Positions 33,723 to 42,951 of a stretch of 64,000 nucleotides of DNA are shown here, one piece after another. This DNA comes from Stereocaulon alpinum (Eukaryota; Ascomycota; Lecanoromycetes; Lecanorales; Stereocaulaceae). The DNA lies in assembly GCA_018257865.1 (NCBI GenBank), contig JAEUBA010000001.1, positions 992,001-1,056,000 on the forward strand, in the 5' to 3' direction. The notes beneath the pieces are model-generated. The model made no database searches. It was not told the origin of the DNA and saw nothing but the letters and a program-made list of their open reading frames with translations. Position numbers and translations under genes: made by a program. How positions within the stretch are numbered: the stretch's first letter is position 1; each line of letters starts with the position of its first letter.

Positions 33723-35441
33723 ATGGATTCGGACGACGAATTTATGAGCGGTATTTCTAGTCAGGACGAGGATTTCGGTGGCGTCGAGGAAAGTGACGAT
33801 GGAAGCCTTGGAGATGGTTCGTGGTTCTCTCTCTTTCTGCGTACGCCTGTTGGGTCAAGGAGGCTGACGTGAACCTGCGTAAAAGAATTCGACGAGGACG
33901 ACCCAGATGTAGGATTCTCACAAGACAAAGACATGAAGCCAGGGAAAAAGGCATATGAGGTGGACTTCAAAGTATTTTCACCTGAGGATATCCAATCCCA
34001 CCAAGACAAGCAGATCGACGAGGTGTCTGCCATTCTGGGCCAACCTTCAGAAGCAACCGCCATACTGCTACGACACCTTCGATGGAACAAAGAGCGTCTG
34101 ATTGAAGCATATATGGAGAGACCCGATTCTGTTCTCGAAACTGCAGGACTTGGGCCAGAGTCTGCCCAGGCGCCAACCACCAAAGTCATGAAAGGCTTCA
34201 CATGCGAGATATGCTATGACGACATATCGGGCCTGGAGACTTACGCGTTGAAATGTGGACATCGATACTGTGTAGATTGTTATAGACAATACCTGGCTCA
34301 GAAGATCAAAGATGAAGGGGAGGCGGCACGAATACAATGCCCAACCAACGGCTGTCACCGGATTGTTGACGCGAAATCATTGGACCTGCTTGTTGCAGCA
34401 GAGCTTAAATCTCGGTACGTACAACTTTGCAAATTAGTACACTCTGACTAATAAGTACCTAGATACCAAGTTCTCCTCACTCGTACCTATGTTGATGACA
34501 AAGAAAGCCTGAAATGGTGCCCTGCGCCCAACTGCGAGTACGCCGTTGAGTGTGGCGTCAAGAAGAAGGATCTCGGTCGAAATGTCCCCACGGTGACCTG
34601 TGCGTGTAAGCATCGCTTTTGCTTCGGCTGTACCTTAAGCGATCATCAACCAGCGCCATGTTCACTGGTCAAGCAATGGCTCAAAAAGTGCGAGGACGAC
34701 TCAGAAACAGCTAATTGGATCTCGGCAAACACCAAGGAATGTCCCAAGTGTTCTTCAACTATTGAGAAGAACGGAGGCTGTAATCACATGACCTGCCGAA
34801 AGTGCAAACACGAATTTTGCTGGATGTGCATGGGCTTGTGGTCTGAGCACGGTACGAGCTGGTACAACTGCAATCGTTTTGAGGAACGATCAGGCCTCGA
34901 CGGACGTGATGCCCAAGCCAAGTCACGGCAATCTCTCGAGCGCTACCTTCATTACTACAATCGCTACGCCAACCATGAGCAGTCCGCTAAGTTGGACAAG
35001 GATCTCTACAATAAGACAGAGCGAAAGATGACAGGCCTGCAGTCGACCTCGGGAATGTCATGGATCGAGGTGCAATTCTTAGATACTGCATCTCAAGCAC
35101 TTCAGACCTGTCGACAAACGCTCAAATGGACCTATGCATTCGCCTACTACCTACAGCGCAACAACATGACAGAGATTTTTGAAGACAACCAAAAGGATTT
35201 GGAAATGGCCGTCGAGAATCTCAGTGAGATGTTCGAGAAGCCGACGGCTGAACTTGCGGCGCTGAAGGTTGATATGATGGACAAGACATCTTATTGCAAC
35301 AAGAGAAGGGTCATACTTCTCGATGATACAGCGCAGAACCTCAAGACTGGTAAGTGAATTCCCAGAAGCAGACGTTGCATGATTGCCTAACGCAACACAG
35401 GGGAATGGAAGTTCAATGTGGATATTACTCCTAGTGTTTAG
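33723..35441 (+). CDS. Ariadne-type RBR E3 ubiquitin ligase
   Basis: Four exons: 33723-33816, 33886-34414, 34463-35349, 35401-35441; 516 residues, phases close. RBR ligases accept ubiquitin on a RING2 cysteine before passing it to substrate; the ariadne branch works with neddylated cullins. In order: acidic start MDSDDEFMSGISSQDED; UBA-like region around EVSAILGQPSEATAILLRHLRWNKERLIEAYM; RING1 CEICYDD...CGHRYCVDCYRQYL; IBR (CPAPNC, CACKHRFCFGC); RING2 CPKCSSTIEKNGGCNHMTC, where the Cys of GGCNHM is the expected catalytic residue; and the ariadne domain (RYLHYYNRYANHEQSAKLDK, WTYAFAYYLQRNN). A short last exon gives EWKFNVDITPSV, the usual family end. All zinc ligands are visible. Confidence 0.95.
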
Positions 35442-36057
35442 ACTGCCTATATGAGTAAGCTCACTATATTGAGGCATTTCAATCAGCATTTCCAGTGAGC
35501 GAGGAGTGATACTGTACGATGGAGTTATCTTGGCACATGGCATGTATGCCTAGAGGCGAATATGGGGGCGCAGGGGAGAAGTCACGCTCATATGCCGTAG
35601 AAGGAAGGTTTTTCACGAGGCGCCGAGCTTTACGATTTATGTACAATAGCCAATTATACGGCCATCATAAAGGATCCCTTCTGCACCAAAGCCTTTTACA
35701 CCTATCAATGTCTTGAAAGACGTGCTAATAGTATTTGGTACAGGACACTCGTCCTCCAAGGAAGAGACATTCTCCGACGATAAGTGTTCCATTGGCGGAG
35801 CTCGAAAGATCAGACGCCCCAAGCGAGCCGCAGACCAGGCTGTTTGCATTTCAACCGCAGTGCTGCTTGCTGTTCAGCTACCTTATCCTCTAACGTTCAT
35901 TCGCCCGAAGTACGCAATATCTTCATTATTTTTGCTTGTTGTTCTTGACACCTTGAATGTTGATGGCACACTCTACTTTCGTATGACGTCCATTGCCTGC
36001 TCTCTTCGCAATACTACCTGAAGCGTGATGTGGTAGGATCAATCATCTTATGTGACG
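35442..36057. other. Spacer between RBR ligase and NLR gene A
   Basis: Left boundary of the accessory island. The 102-residue plus frame at 35713-36021 has no motif. Presumed promoter of NLR gene A. Confidence 0.4.
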
Positions 36058-39000
36058 ATGGCCGATCCTTTGAGCATCATTGGAGGGTTTGCAGCCGTTA
36101 TACAGATTAGTCAAGTCGTTGTGAGCTATATCAAGGCTGCTACAGGAGCGGCCGGTGAGCGACAACGCCTTCTAGTTGGGATTCATGCTACCACAGCTCT
36201 TTGTCAGACCCTTCTGGACACGGCCGAAATAGATGCCGATCAATGGATGCATACCCTTCAAACTCTTAGCCAGAGCGAATCTGGACCTCTGGACCAGTTT
36301 AAGAGGAACCTTGAATACTTGCAGAAGAAGCTTGTGCCTCGCAAGAAATCGAAGAGCCATCTTGGAGCATTGGCCTCCTCCTTGAAATGGCCGTTCGATC
36401 AGGATGAGATACGAGAAGTGGTTGCCGATATCGAGAGGCAAAAGTCGTTGTTCCATATTGCTTTGACAAATGATAACCTTAAGCTTTCCATGGCAATTCT
36501 GGAAACGACTCAAGACATGGCAGACACCTTGAATTTCATGGAAACGACCCAGAGGATGCAAGGAATTGAATCAAGTAAACTTGTTCAGGGTATGGAGATG
36601 AATAATATCCAACGTGCAGAGGAGATCCAGCGGTCTCAAGAAAGAGAAGACAAAGACCGAAAGCAAACCCTACTCTCTCAATTAACGACCATCAACTTCG
36701 AAGCGAGTCATGCAGACATCTCGTCTCGTCGCGCAGAAGGCACTGGTCACTGGCTGTTACGAAGCCCTGAGTATACTTCCTGGCGTGACAGAGATTCTTC
36801 AAGCGTCCTTTGGTGTCCTGGGTTACCGGGCGCTGGGAAAACCGTGCTGGCAAGTTTAGTCATCAGTTCTTTACACCAGTCAGAGATGGATAGTATGGGC
36901 ATAGCTGGAATGTACTGCAGCTATAGAGACGCTGACACAACAAGCAATCTAATGGGAAGCCTTCTAAGGCAACTCTTGTTGCCGATGAACGTTGTGCCTG
37001 ACACTGCTCGTGGGCCGGTACAAGACATGAACGGTGTGGTAGCGACTTTTGATGACATTTGCAGTCATTATTCCGGAATTTATCTGGTGATTGACGCTTT
37101 GGACGAATGCTCCAATGCAGTAGATCTTCTCAGGCAATTGCACCGCCTGTTAGAGGCGTCATCGGCCAATGACCGTGGGACTCATGTGCACATCTTGGTC
37201 ACGGGCAGACACAGTGTTTCGACTACAATTGAACGCCACCTGAGGCCAGACGAGCAATTGGAGATCAGTAGCAGTGAGGAAGACGTACGGAAATTCTTGC
37301 AACAGGGTCTTCGCGACCACGAACAGCTCTCTGAATGGGTGATTGACAACCTTGAGTTCGAAGCCCTGATCATTGATTCAGTAATGGCTAGATTGTCGGG
37401 AATGTTCCTGCTCGCGCGTCTCTACATGGACATATTGGCTCACATACCCACTAAACGAGGTGTGCGAAAGGCTCTAAGCACCCTGCCAACTGGCATAGAT
37501 GACACCTACGCTGATGCTTGGAACCGGGTCATAACCCAAGAACCTCAACAGGCCGAATTGGGGAAGCGGATTCTCCTATGGGTGGTACACACAACACATC
37601 CGCTGAGGAAGCGAGAACTGCAACACGCGCTTGCTGTAGAAGAAGGGGATGACGAGCTGGACCTAGAAGGCCTCCTCGACGCAGGATTTCTTACATCTTT
37701 CTGTGCTGGACTCGTGGTCATCAACGAGCAGAGCGATATGGTCAGCCTGGTACACCCCACGACACAGGAGTACTTCAATGACAGAAAAGAGAATCTGTTC
37801 CCTGCCGCTCACGAAGATATTACCAGAGTATGCATCACCTACCTGCGTATGAGACCATTCATCGATGAAGGCGCTTTGTCATCTAGGGAGGCATTGCTCA
37901 AACGCTGGTCTTCGTTTCCTTTGCTTGGTTACGCTGCTGTCCATTGGGGCCTACACGTACGGAAAGCAGATACCGAACCAGCAATCAAGCTGTCGATTTC
38001 CTTATTGAGAGATGAGCAGGCTAGACAAACTGCCTCGCAGGCCCTTAGTCTCAATTCAATTGGCACAGATCCTTGGGATACAGAATCGCCCGACCTATCA
38101 ACTAAGTTGCCTATTGAAACCGCCGATTCACCAGTATTCTTAGAAACTCCGCATTCTGAGATCGCCGAATCAACAGTATCCCTAGGCTCTCTACATCTTG
38201 CCTCTTATTTCGGCCTTGTCAACTCCGCGAAGGTTCTGATTGAGGCAGGCATTGATGTTGATTCGATGGATGGCACGAACGGGACTTCGCTTCATTGGGC
38301 ACTCATCGAGAGTCGAAATAAGATGGTGGGTTTTCTGCTTGACCATGGAGCCAACGTAAACACTGAAAGAGATTGTTTTAGCCACCGTAGGTGGTGGAGG
38401 GTCCGACGCTGCACACTTCCTTTGTCTATAGCAGCGTTCACTGGTAACACTCAAGCTATTGAGACTCTCATAAGATACGGAGCGGAGGTAGACAAAATGC
38501 AGGTCAACGATCGAAGGACGTCCCTTTTCACTGCGCTCAATAACCGGAAATACGATGCTGCTAGGCTATTAGTCGAAAAGGGTGCCAACGTCAATATCAA
38601 CCCTATAGAATTTCAGCTAGCTACAGCGATCGGCCCTTTTGAAACCCTAAAGATGTTAATAAACGGGGGAGCAAACGAGCAAAGCGTACAGCAAGCACTG
38701 ACCGCTGCCGCACATACAGGTGAAATTGACAAGGTCACATTCTTGCTGCAGCAGGGCGCTAATGCCGATGTTCCTGAAATGATTGAGGCTAACCGTGATG
38801 TTAGCGTCGCGAAATCACTGTTTGGGGGGGATGTTCCAATTCTAACGCCGTTAGTGACCGCGATTACTTCGACATCGGCTAAGCCGGACAATGACTATTT
38901 CCGATGCGTCGTTGCACTGCTCGAGAATGGAGCAAACGTCAACCGCGTAAGTCTACGAAATTATCACCCTGGCTGTGAGTACGGCCCCGATTCAGGAGGC

Positions 39001-39139
39001 TTTCGGACATTCTCGAAATTCCGGAGTACAACCCCACTCCTAACAGCTTCCTACTTTGGACGTCTGGATGTCATACGTATATTGGTACAGAGAGGCGTAG
39101 ATGTCAACTTTAGTCTCGGAGACCAAGGCAACGCCTTAA

Positions 39140-39144
39140 CAAAC
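39140..39144. repeat. Target-site duplication CAAAC, left copy
   Basis: Five bases directly before the TG of the left LTR; the identical CAAAC follows the CA of the right LTR at 40968-40972. Five bases is the usual duplication length for copia integrases. Confidence 0.9.
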
Positions 39145-39345
39145 TGTCGGTACACCCTAGCTGCTAGGTTGTACCGATTAGTAGGCTTGATCCCCTATTA
39201 CCTGCCCCGGACAACCTGATTGCAGGGTGTCTATTGGGCTTGGTAAACTGGGGATTGATTGAATCTAGCTAGCTAAGCTATGGTGTTTTATCTAGGAGCT
39301 GGCGCCAAGCCGCTTATTGCGGATCGGAGTAATATTATTCCGACA
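39145..39345 (-). repeat. Left LTR (3' LTR of the element)
   Basis: 201 bases, from TGTCGG to CCGACA, inverted ends. It aligns over its full length with the right LTR, with small indels (for example TTAGTAGG-CTTG against TTAGTAGGTAGCTTG) and a few substitutions, so the insertion is not brand new. It contains GGATCGGAGTAATATTATTCCG near its end, a partial palindrome shared by both copies. Confidence 0.93.
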
Positions 39346-39455
39346 CTGGCAAAGTTTTAGAAAGTCGAAAAAACAGTGCCAATCGACGCCAAATCTAGCA
39401 ATTAGCTAGCATAGAAACGGGCCTGCAAGGCCAAGCAACGTTGCAACCTGATTGG

Positions 39456-39701
39456 TCAGATCACAGCTTCTCTTTCTACCCAAGCGTTTGTCTTCAACTC
39501 GATAGCGTTGCTGTCCACCAATTGCTTTAACGCTTGGCAGCAGCGCTCCTTGGTCATAGCGTCTGCTGGGTTGCAATTCCCATCGATCCACCGCACCTCA
39601 TCGATTTCCCTGCTCTCGTAGGACTGCCGCAGTCCCATTATGTCGATCATTAGGCGTTTCTCAGCGGTTGCGGCGAGGTGCGGAGCGCCAAGATTTGTCA
39701 A
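39456..39701 (-). pseudogene. Copia pol remnant: C-terminal RNase H part
   Basis: 81 codons, with KRLMIDIMGLRQSYESRE, RWIDGNCNPADAMTK, and an end TNAWVEREAVI. This matches the terminal part of Ty1/copia polyproteins, after the catalytic RNase H residues. There is no upstream RT, and the frame differs from the gag-like frame, so this is a leftover of a large deletion. Confidence 0.85.
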
Positions 39702-40659
39702 AAGTCGCTATTTGGCGACGGCGATGTAGGGACCAGCAACCACACAAACCACTTACGAATGGTGCCTCCGGCGCATCAGGTAGCCTGTGCTCAGCGGCGG
39801 CAGGTGCTAGGGTATCGATAGGTGGCCTGCTATTATAGCCCGAATTGAAAAGTTGAAGAAGTAGGAAATATTGAAATGAATATGGGTTTCGCGCAGCGAA
39901 CCGCGCAGCGAAATGCAAGGCGAAATGCAAGTATAAAAATGGTGGCGTTCCACCTGGCTTGGCAACTGGACTATGCCAAATGAGGTATAGCTTGCCCCTA
40001 GTCGGTGTTGAGCAGCGGTGTGGGTCTGCAGTATTGCTGGGAAGCTGCTGAATTGCAAAGCTGCTGGAAGCTGCAGCGTTGCTGGGAAGTTGGAGCTGCA
40101 GCGTTGCTGAGCTGCTGGAAAGCTGAGCTGCTGACTTGCTGGAAGCAGCAGCTTTGCTGAGAGTTGCAGCATTGCTGGGAGCTTGCTGAGCTGCAGCGTT
40201 GCTGGAAGTTGCAGTATTGCTGGGAGTTGCAGTGTTGGAGTTATTGCCTGAGGCAGGCGTGCAAGGCGTGTTGGAGTTATTGCTGGAGTCGACGTAGGAC
40301 TTCTCCTTTAGCTTTGGTACGTCTGCAGGCCAATCAGACCATGGTTGGACTGCTAGCCTTGCCAGGTGCTTGTAGACATGAGTTCCGTCCTTAGGTGTAA
40401 AGACTCCGCGGTTGAAAAGTAGCTCCCTAAAGCTTCGCAGCAAATGTTTCTCCACCTTGCCGAATGAAGCTTCGTCCCAATCGCTGAAGTCTTCGAGGAA
40501 GTTTATCCATAGATCACGTCCTTCTTCTTCGCGGCTCTGGTAGGAGCTTATTGCTTTGGTGACGTATATTTCCAGGGCAGTACTTGACGACTTTTTAGGG
40601 TCCTTGAGGACGATTCCTGACGGTGTTATTGTCCCTTCGTCTTCCACTGGTTGCGTCAT
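39661..40659 (-). CDS. Copia gag-like frame, truncated
   Basis: A 332-residue frame from ATG 40659. The first 125 residues are ordinary protein (ALEIYVTKAISSYQSREEEG, DLWINFLEDFSDWDEASFGK, LRSFRELLFNRGVFTPKD) and fit the N-terminal part of a copia gag; then about 100 residues of Asn/Ser/Ala/Thr repeats, then a tail of no clear origin that overlaps the RNase H remnant in another frame. No zinc knuckle (CX2CX4HX4C) is present. Whether it is translated is unknown. Confidence 0.55.
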   Translation of the reverse strand: MTQPVEDEGTITPSGIVLKDPKKSSSTALEIYVTKAISSYQSREEEGRDLWINFLEDFSDWDEASFGKVEKHLLRSFRELLFNRGVFTPKDGTHVYKHLARLAVQPWSDWPADVPKLKEKSYVDSSNNSNTPCTPASGNNSNTATPSNTATSSNAAAQQAPSNAATLSKAAASSKSAAQLSSSSATLQLQLPSNAAASSSFAIQQLPSNTADPHRCSTPTRGKLYLIWHSPVAKPGGTPPFLYLHFALHFAARFAARNPYSFQYFLLLQLFNSGYNSRPPIDTLAPAAAEHRLPDAPEAPFVSGLCGCWSLHRRRQIATFDKSWRSAPRRNR

Positions 40660-40762
40660 CGTGAGGTTAGGCGTTGCAGTTGAGGCTTGGTGTTGCAGGT
40701 GAGGTTTGGTTGCAGTTGAAATTTTTCTTTACCTTGCTGATCTGAGGTCGACAACTGATCAG

Positions 40763-40967
40763 TGTCGGTACACCCTCTTGCTAGGTAGTACCGATTAGTA
40801 GGTAGCTTGATCCCCTATTACCTGCCCCGGACAACCTGATTCGCAGGGTGTCTATTGGGCTTGGTAAACTGGGGATTGTCTTGAATCTAGCTAGCTAAGC
40901 TATGGTGTTTTATCTAGGAGCTGGCGCCAAGCCGCTTATTGCGGATCGGAGTAATATTATTCCGACA
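40763..40967 (-). repeat. Right LTR (5' LTR of the element)
   Basis: 205 bases, TGTCGGTACACC...CCGACA, the partner of 39145-39345. As the 5' LTR of a minus-strand element it would hold the promoter. Just inside it (40741-40762) the reverse strand reads CTGATCAGTTGTCGACC, where a primer-binding site is expected; I could not match it to a tRNA. Confidence 0.93.
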
Positions 40968-40972
40968 CAAAC
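40968..40972. repeat. Target-site duplication CAAAC, right copy
   Basis: Matches 39140-39144. Host coding sequence resumes with GCA CTC AGC at 40973. Confidence 0.9.
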
Positions 40973-41149
40973 GCACTCAGCGCCGGAAGCGAAGATGGCT
41001 TATGCTGCTCTTTAATCCAGACAAGAGCTACAGTACGGCTACTGGTTGAGCTTGGAGCAGACCCAGCTCTATGTGCACCTGAGGATGAGCAAAGGATCAG
41101 ACAGCTTCTAGCAATGTCAAGCGAAGATCTCCAGGCTATGGCTGAATGA

Positions 41150-41401
41150 CAGAAGACAGTCGATATATCTGGCTGTATGCGTAACGAGCCATATGAGATT
41201 AGCTATCGTGATAGGAGGGAAGAGTTAAGAAGATTGATACTTAAGGGGGCAGATCCTGCAATTTGCTGTGCAAGAGACAGGAGCAGCATCGAGGACTTGC
41301 TCCAATGGACCGACGAAAAGGTAAACGAATTTGATGAGCTACGAGATAGGCGCCAAGCTGCAACAGATAGGATGAGAAAGGGACCTCTTCATTCTCAATG
41401 A
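41150..41401 (+). pseudogene. Possible former C-terminal extension of NLR gene A
   Basis: Directly after TGA 41147-41149 the same frame stays open for 83 more codons to a stop at 41399-41401 and reads EELRRLILKGADPAICC, an ankyrin-like helix-loop unit, then an acidic helical stretch (IEDLLQWTDEKVNEFDELRDRR). The stop could be a C-to-T change from CGA, or it may be the true end followed by a paralogous leftover. No intron sites remove the stop. Confidence 0.45.
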
Positions 41402-42951
41402 TGGCTGAACATTCTCTTGGGGCGGATATTCTAGTCCTGAATTTGCAGCAACCAAAAAACGACCACGCAACATCTTTCCTTAACCGCTAGACAGCATATC
41501 CACAGATCTCCCTACATGAACCAAACTATTCACAGCAAAGTTCTCTGTCTCGTTATCGAAGTCTATAACTCCAAAATCTCTTGTTCCCTAATGTTAATCG
41601 CTAAACGACCAGTCATACCAAGTCATTGAACGCTAAAAGGACAGGAGATTTCAAATACTAATCCACTAACACTCAAAGCCAATGACTACACGGACATCAT
41701 GTTAGACGAAAGATCTGTTGCCGAGACAATGTTCAAGACAAGGCGAACTTCCCAAGCTCCGACACTTAGTCACTCATACCTCACACAAAGAATCCCAACC
41801 GACATAACCCACCTCCACACTTGACAAGAGCCAGCTTTCCGGACCGGGCTCAAAGACCGCAATGTCCAGAATGACCTCATACAAAGAACCCCACTCCACA
41901 AAAACCAACCACCACAATCAACATAACCCTCCTCCCCACGTCACAAAAGCCAACTTTCTCAACCACCGCAATCTCAGAACAACCTCGTGCAAAGAACACC
42001 AATCGACGTGACCCACCTCTACAGAAGACTGAGGGTTTGCTGGAGCCGACCCTTCGACTTTTCCCGGTGGGCCTTGGTAAGCCTCCAAGCTACTAACTCG
42101 TGTGAACACCTGATTTGCGCCTACTTAACGGGAATCTCAGGGAGCCTCTGGGCGCTGTGTCCCAGGTTACAGTCTCATGAGTTTCAATGTGGCCTTGATG
42201 AGCTAGCAGAATCCGAGAGCATGTAGGGTCGTGCGAGGTTTGGATGTTGTGCAGAGGCTGCTTCTGTAACCTTTGTGATTTCAATTAAGATTACAGAGTA
42301 TTGTGCGATGAAGAATGTATCTTGGGTTGAGAGATACTATGGGGGTTTAGGTTTTGGATTGGCCAGCATCTGCGCCACGCTAAGTCTGTGCTATAATCCT
42401 CATCCTACATCCTTCTCGAAATCGTGCTCTCTCTCACACATCCTGGCCAAATGAAGTCAAGCCTGAGTTACAGAAGTATGGAACGACCAGAACGCCAACC
42501 CACGAGTTATCGACCATGAAAGTACCTTTCTGCTCCGTTTAGATGCTCTCCCATCTCGATTCACCATTATGCCTTGACATATCCTCCTTCCTCTGCACGC
42601 GCCACGATCTAGTATTATCATCCTCGCGTCTCCAACCAATCTCGTAGGTCCAGATGCGATCTCAGGACACCGTCTTATCTGCTGCTTGCTCGGCTGGCTC
42701 GGCTAGTCGGGCTACATACAACTGGATTCTGGTTGTCCATCTCTGTGGTTTACTTCTGCCCAAAGATAGCACTAATCTCTGTATGTAAGAGGTGCGTGGA
42801 TCTCTGTATTGACCGGATCGAGTTTCCGATATTGTACGTGACAGCTTCCGACTCGCTTCAATCGGTCTGGCTATTCCTCTGTGGATGGAAAGTGCATACT
42901 CGATGTCTTGCGGCCTGTCAACCGTTCACAATGTTTTGCTGTAGTTTGGTA
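41402..42951. other. Intergenic region between convergent NLR genes
   Basis: 1.5 kb without a recognised gene. 41460-42030 is rich in A and C on the plus strand and contains an imperfect tandem repeat (separate entry). The remainder has only short frames without motifs. It must carry the 3' ends of both NLR genes. Confidence 0.45.
41770..42030. repeat. Imperfect tandem repeat, unit about 105 bases, about 2.5 copies
   Basis: Each unit starts with a TCACACAAAGAATCCCAA-like string (copies begin near 41774, 41877 and 41985), followed by AACCCACCTCC and AAAGCCA(G/A)CTTTC and then ACCGCAAT(G/C)TC. The units are diverged (roughly three quarters identical by eye) and end within the third copy. Non-coding as far as visible. 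Confidence 0.6.

Larger units (their letters stand above)
39145..40967 (-). mobile_element. Non-autonomous Ty1/copia LTR retrotransposon (internally deleted)
   Basis: An LTR element of 1823 bases inserted in NLR gene A, coding strand minus (5' LTR at the right). Both LTRs begin TGTCGGTACACC and end TATTCCGACA, and it is flanked by CAAAC on both sides. On the minus strand, right to left: a leader, a gag-like start at 40659 (MTQPVEDEGTITPSG..., then a long Asn/Ser/Ala/Thr-rich stretch encoded by GCTG/TTGC-rich DNA), then the very end of the pol polyprotein (39701-39456) with EKRLMIDIMGLRQSYESREI and NPADAMTK, the C-terminal RNase H block of copia elements. Protease, integrase and reverse transcriptase are absent, so the element cannot move alone; a full-length relative would have to supply them. 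Confidence 0.93.
36058..41149 (+). pseudogene. NLR/STAND gene A (N-terminal fungal domain, NACHT, ankyrin), split by a copia element
   Basis: The frame is intact from ATG 36058 to 39144 (1029 codons), is then interrupted by the element at 39145-40967 plus a duplicated CAAAC (40968-40972), and continues in the same frame from 40973 to TGA 41147-41149 (58 codons plus stop). As it stands, the host frame runs 24 codons into the LTR and stops at 39217-39219, giving about 1053 residues. Domains: residues 1-30 MADPLSIIGGFAAVIQISQ, the start typical of fungal STAND N-terminal helical domains; helices to about 220; NACHT with Walker A GLPGAGKT (255-262) and Walker B YLVIDALDEC (342-351); winged-helix region around DTYADAWNRVI and LRKRELQHALAVEEGDDELD; ankyrin repeats from about residue 705 (SLHLASYFGLVNSAKVLIEAG, LLDHGANVN, LLVEKGANVN, ALLENGANVN, ILVQRGVDVN). 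The part beyond the insertion resumes an ankyrin unit (VRLLVELGADP). Such proteins act in fungal non-self recognition and heterokaryon incompatibility; the role here is inferred. Confidence 0.88.

Noticed and set aside
35713..36021. 102-residue plus frame before NLR gene A
   Set aside because: No motif, ends shortly before the NLR start; not supported as a separate gene.
39145..40967. Solo LTRs from two separate insertions
   Set aside because: A single CAAAC duplication flanks the outer ends and recognisable gag and pol parts lie between the LTRs in consistent orientation.
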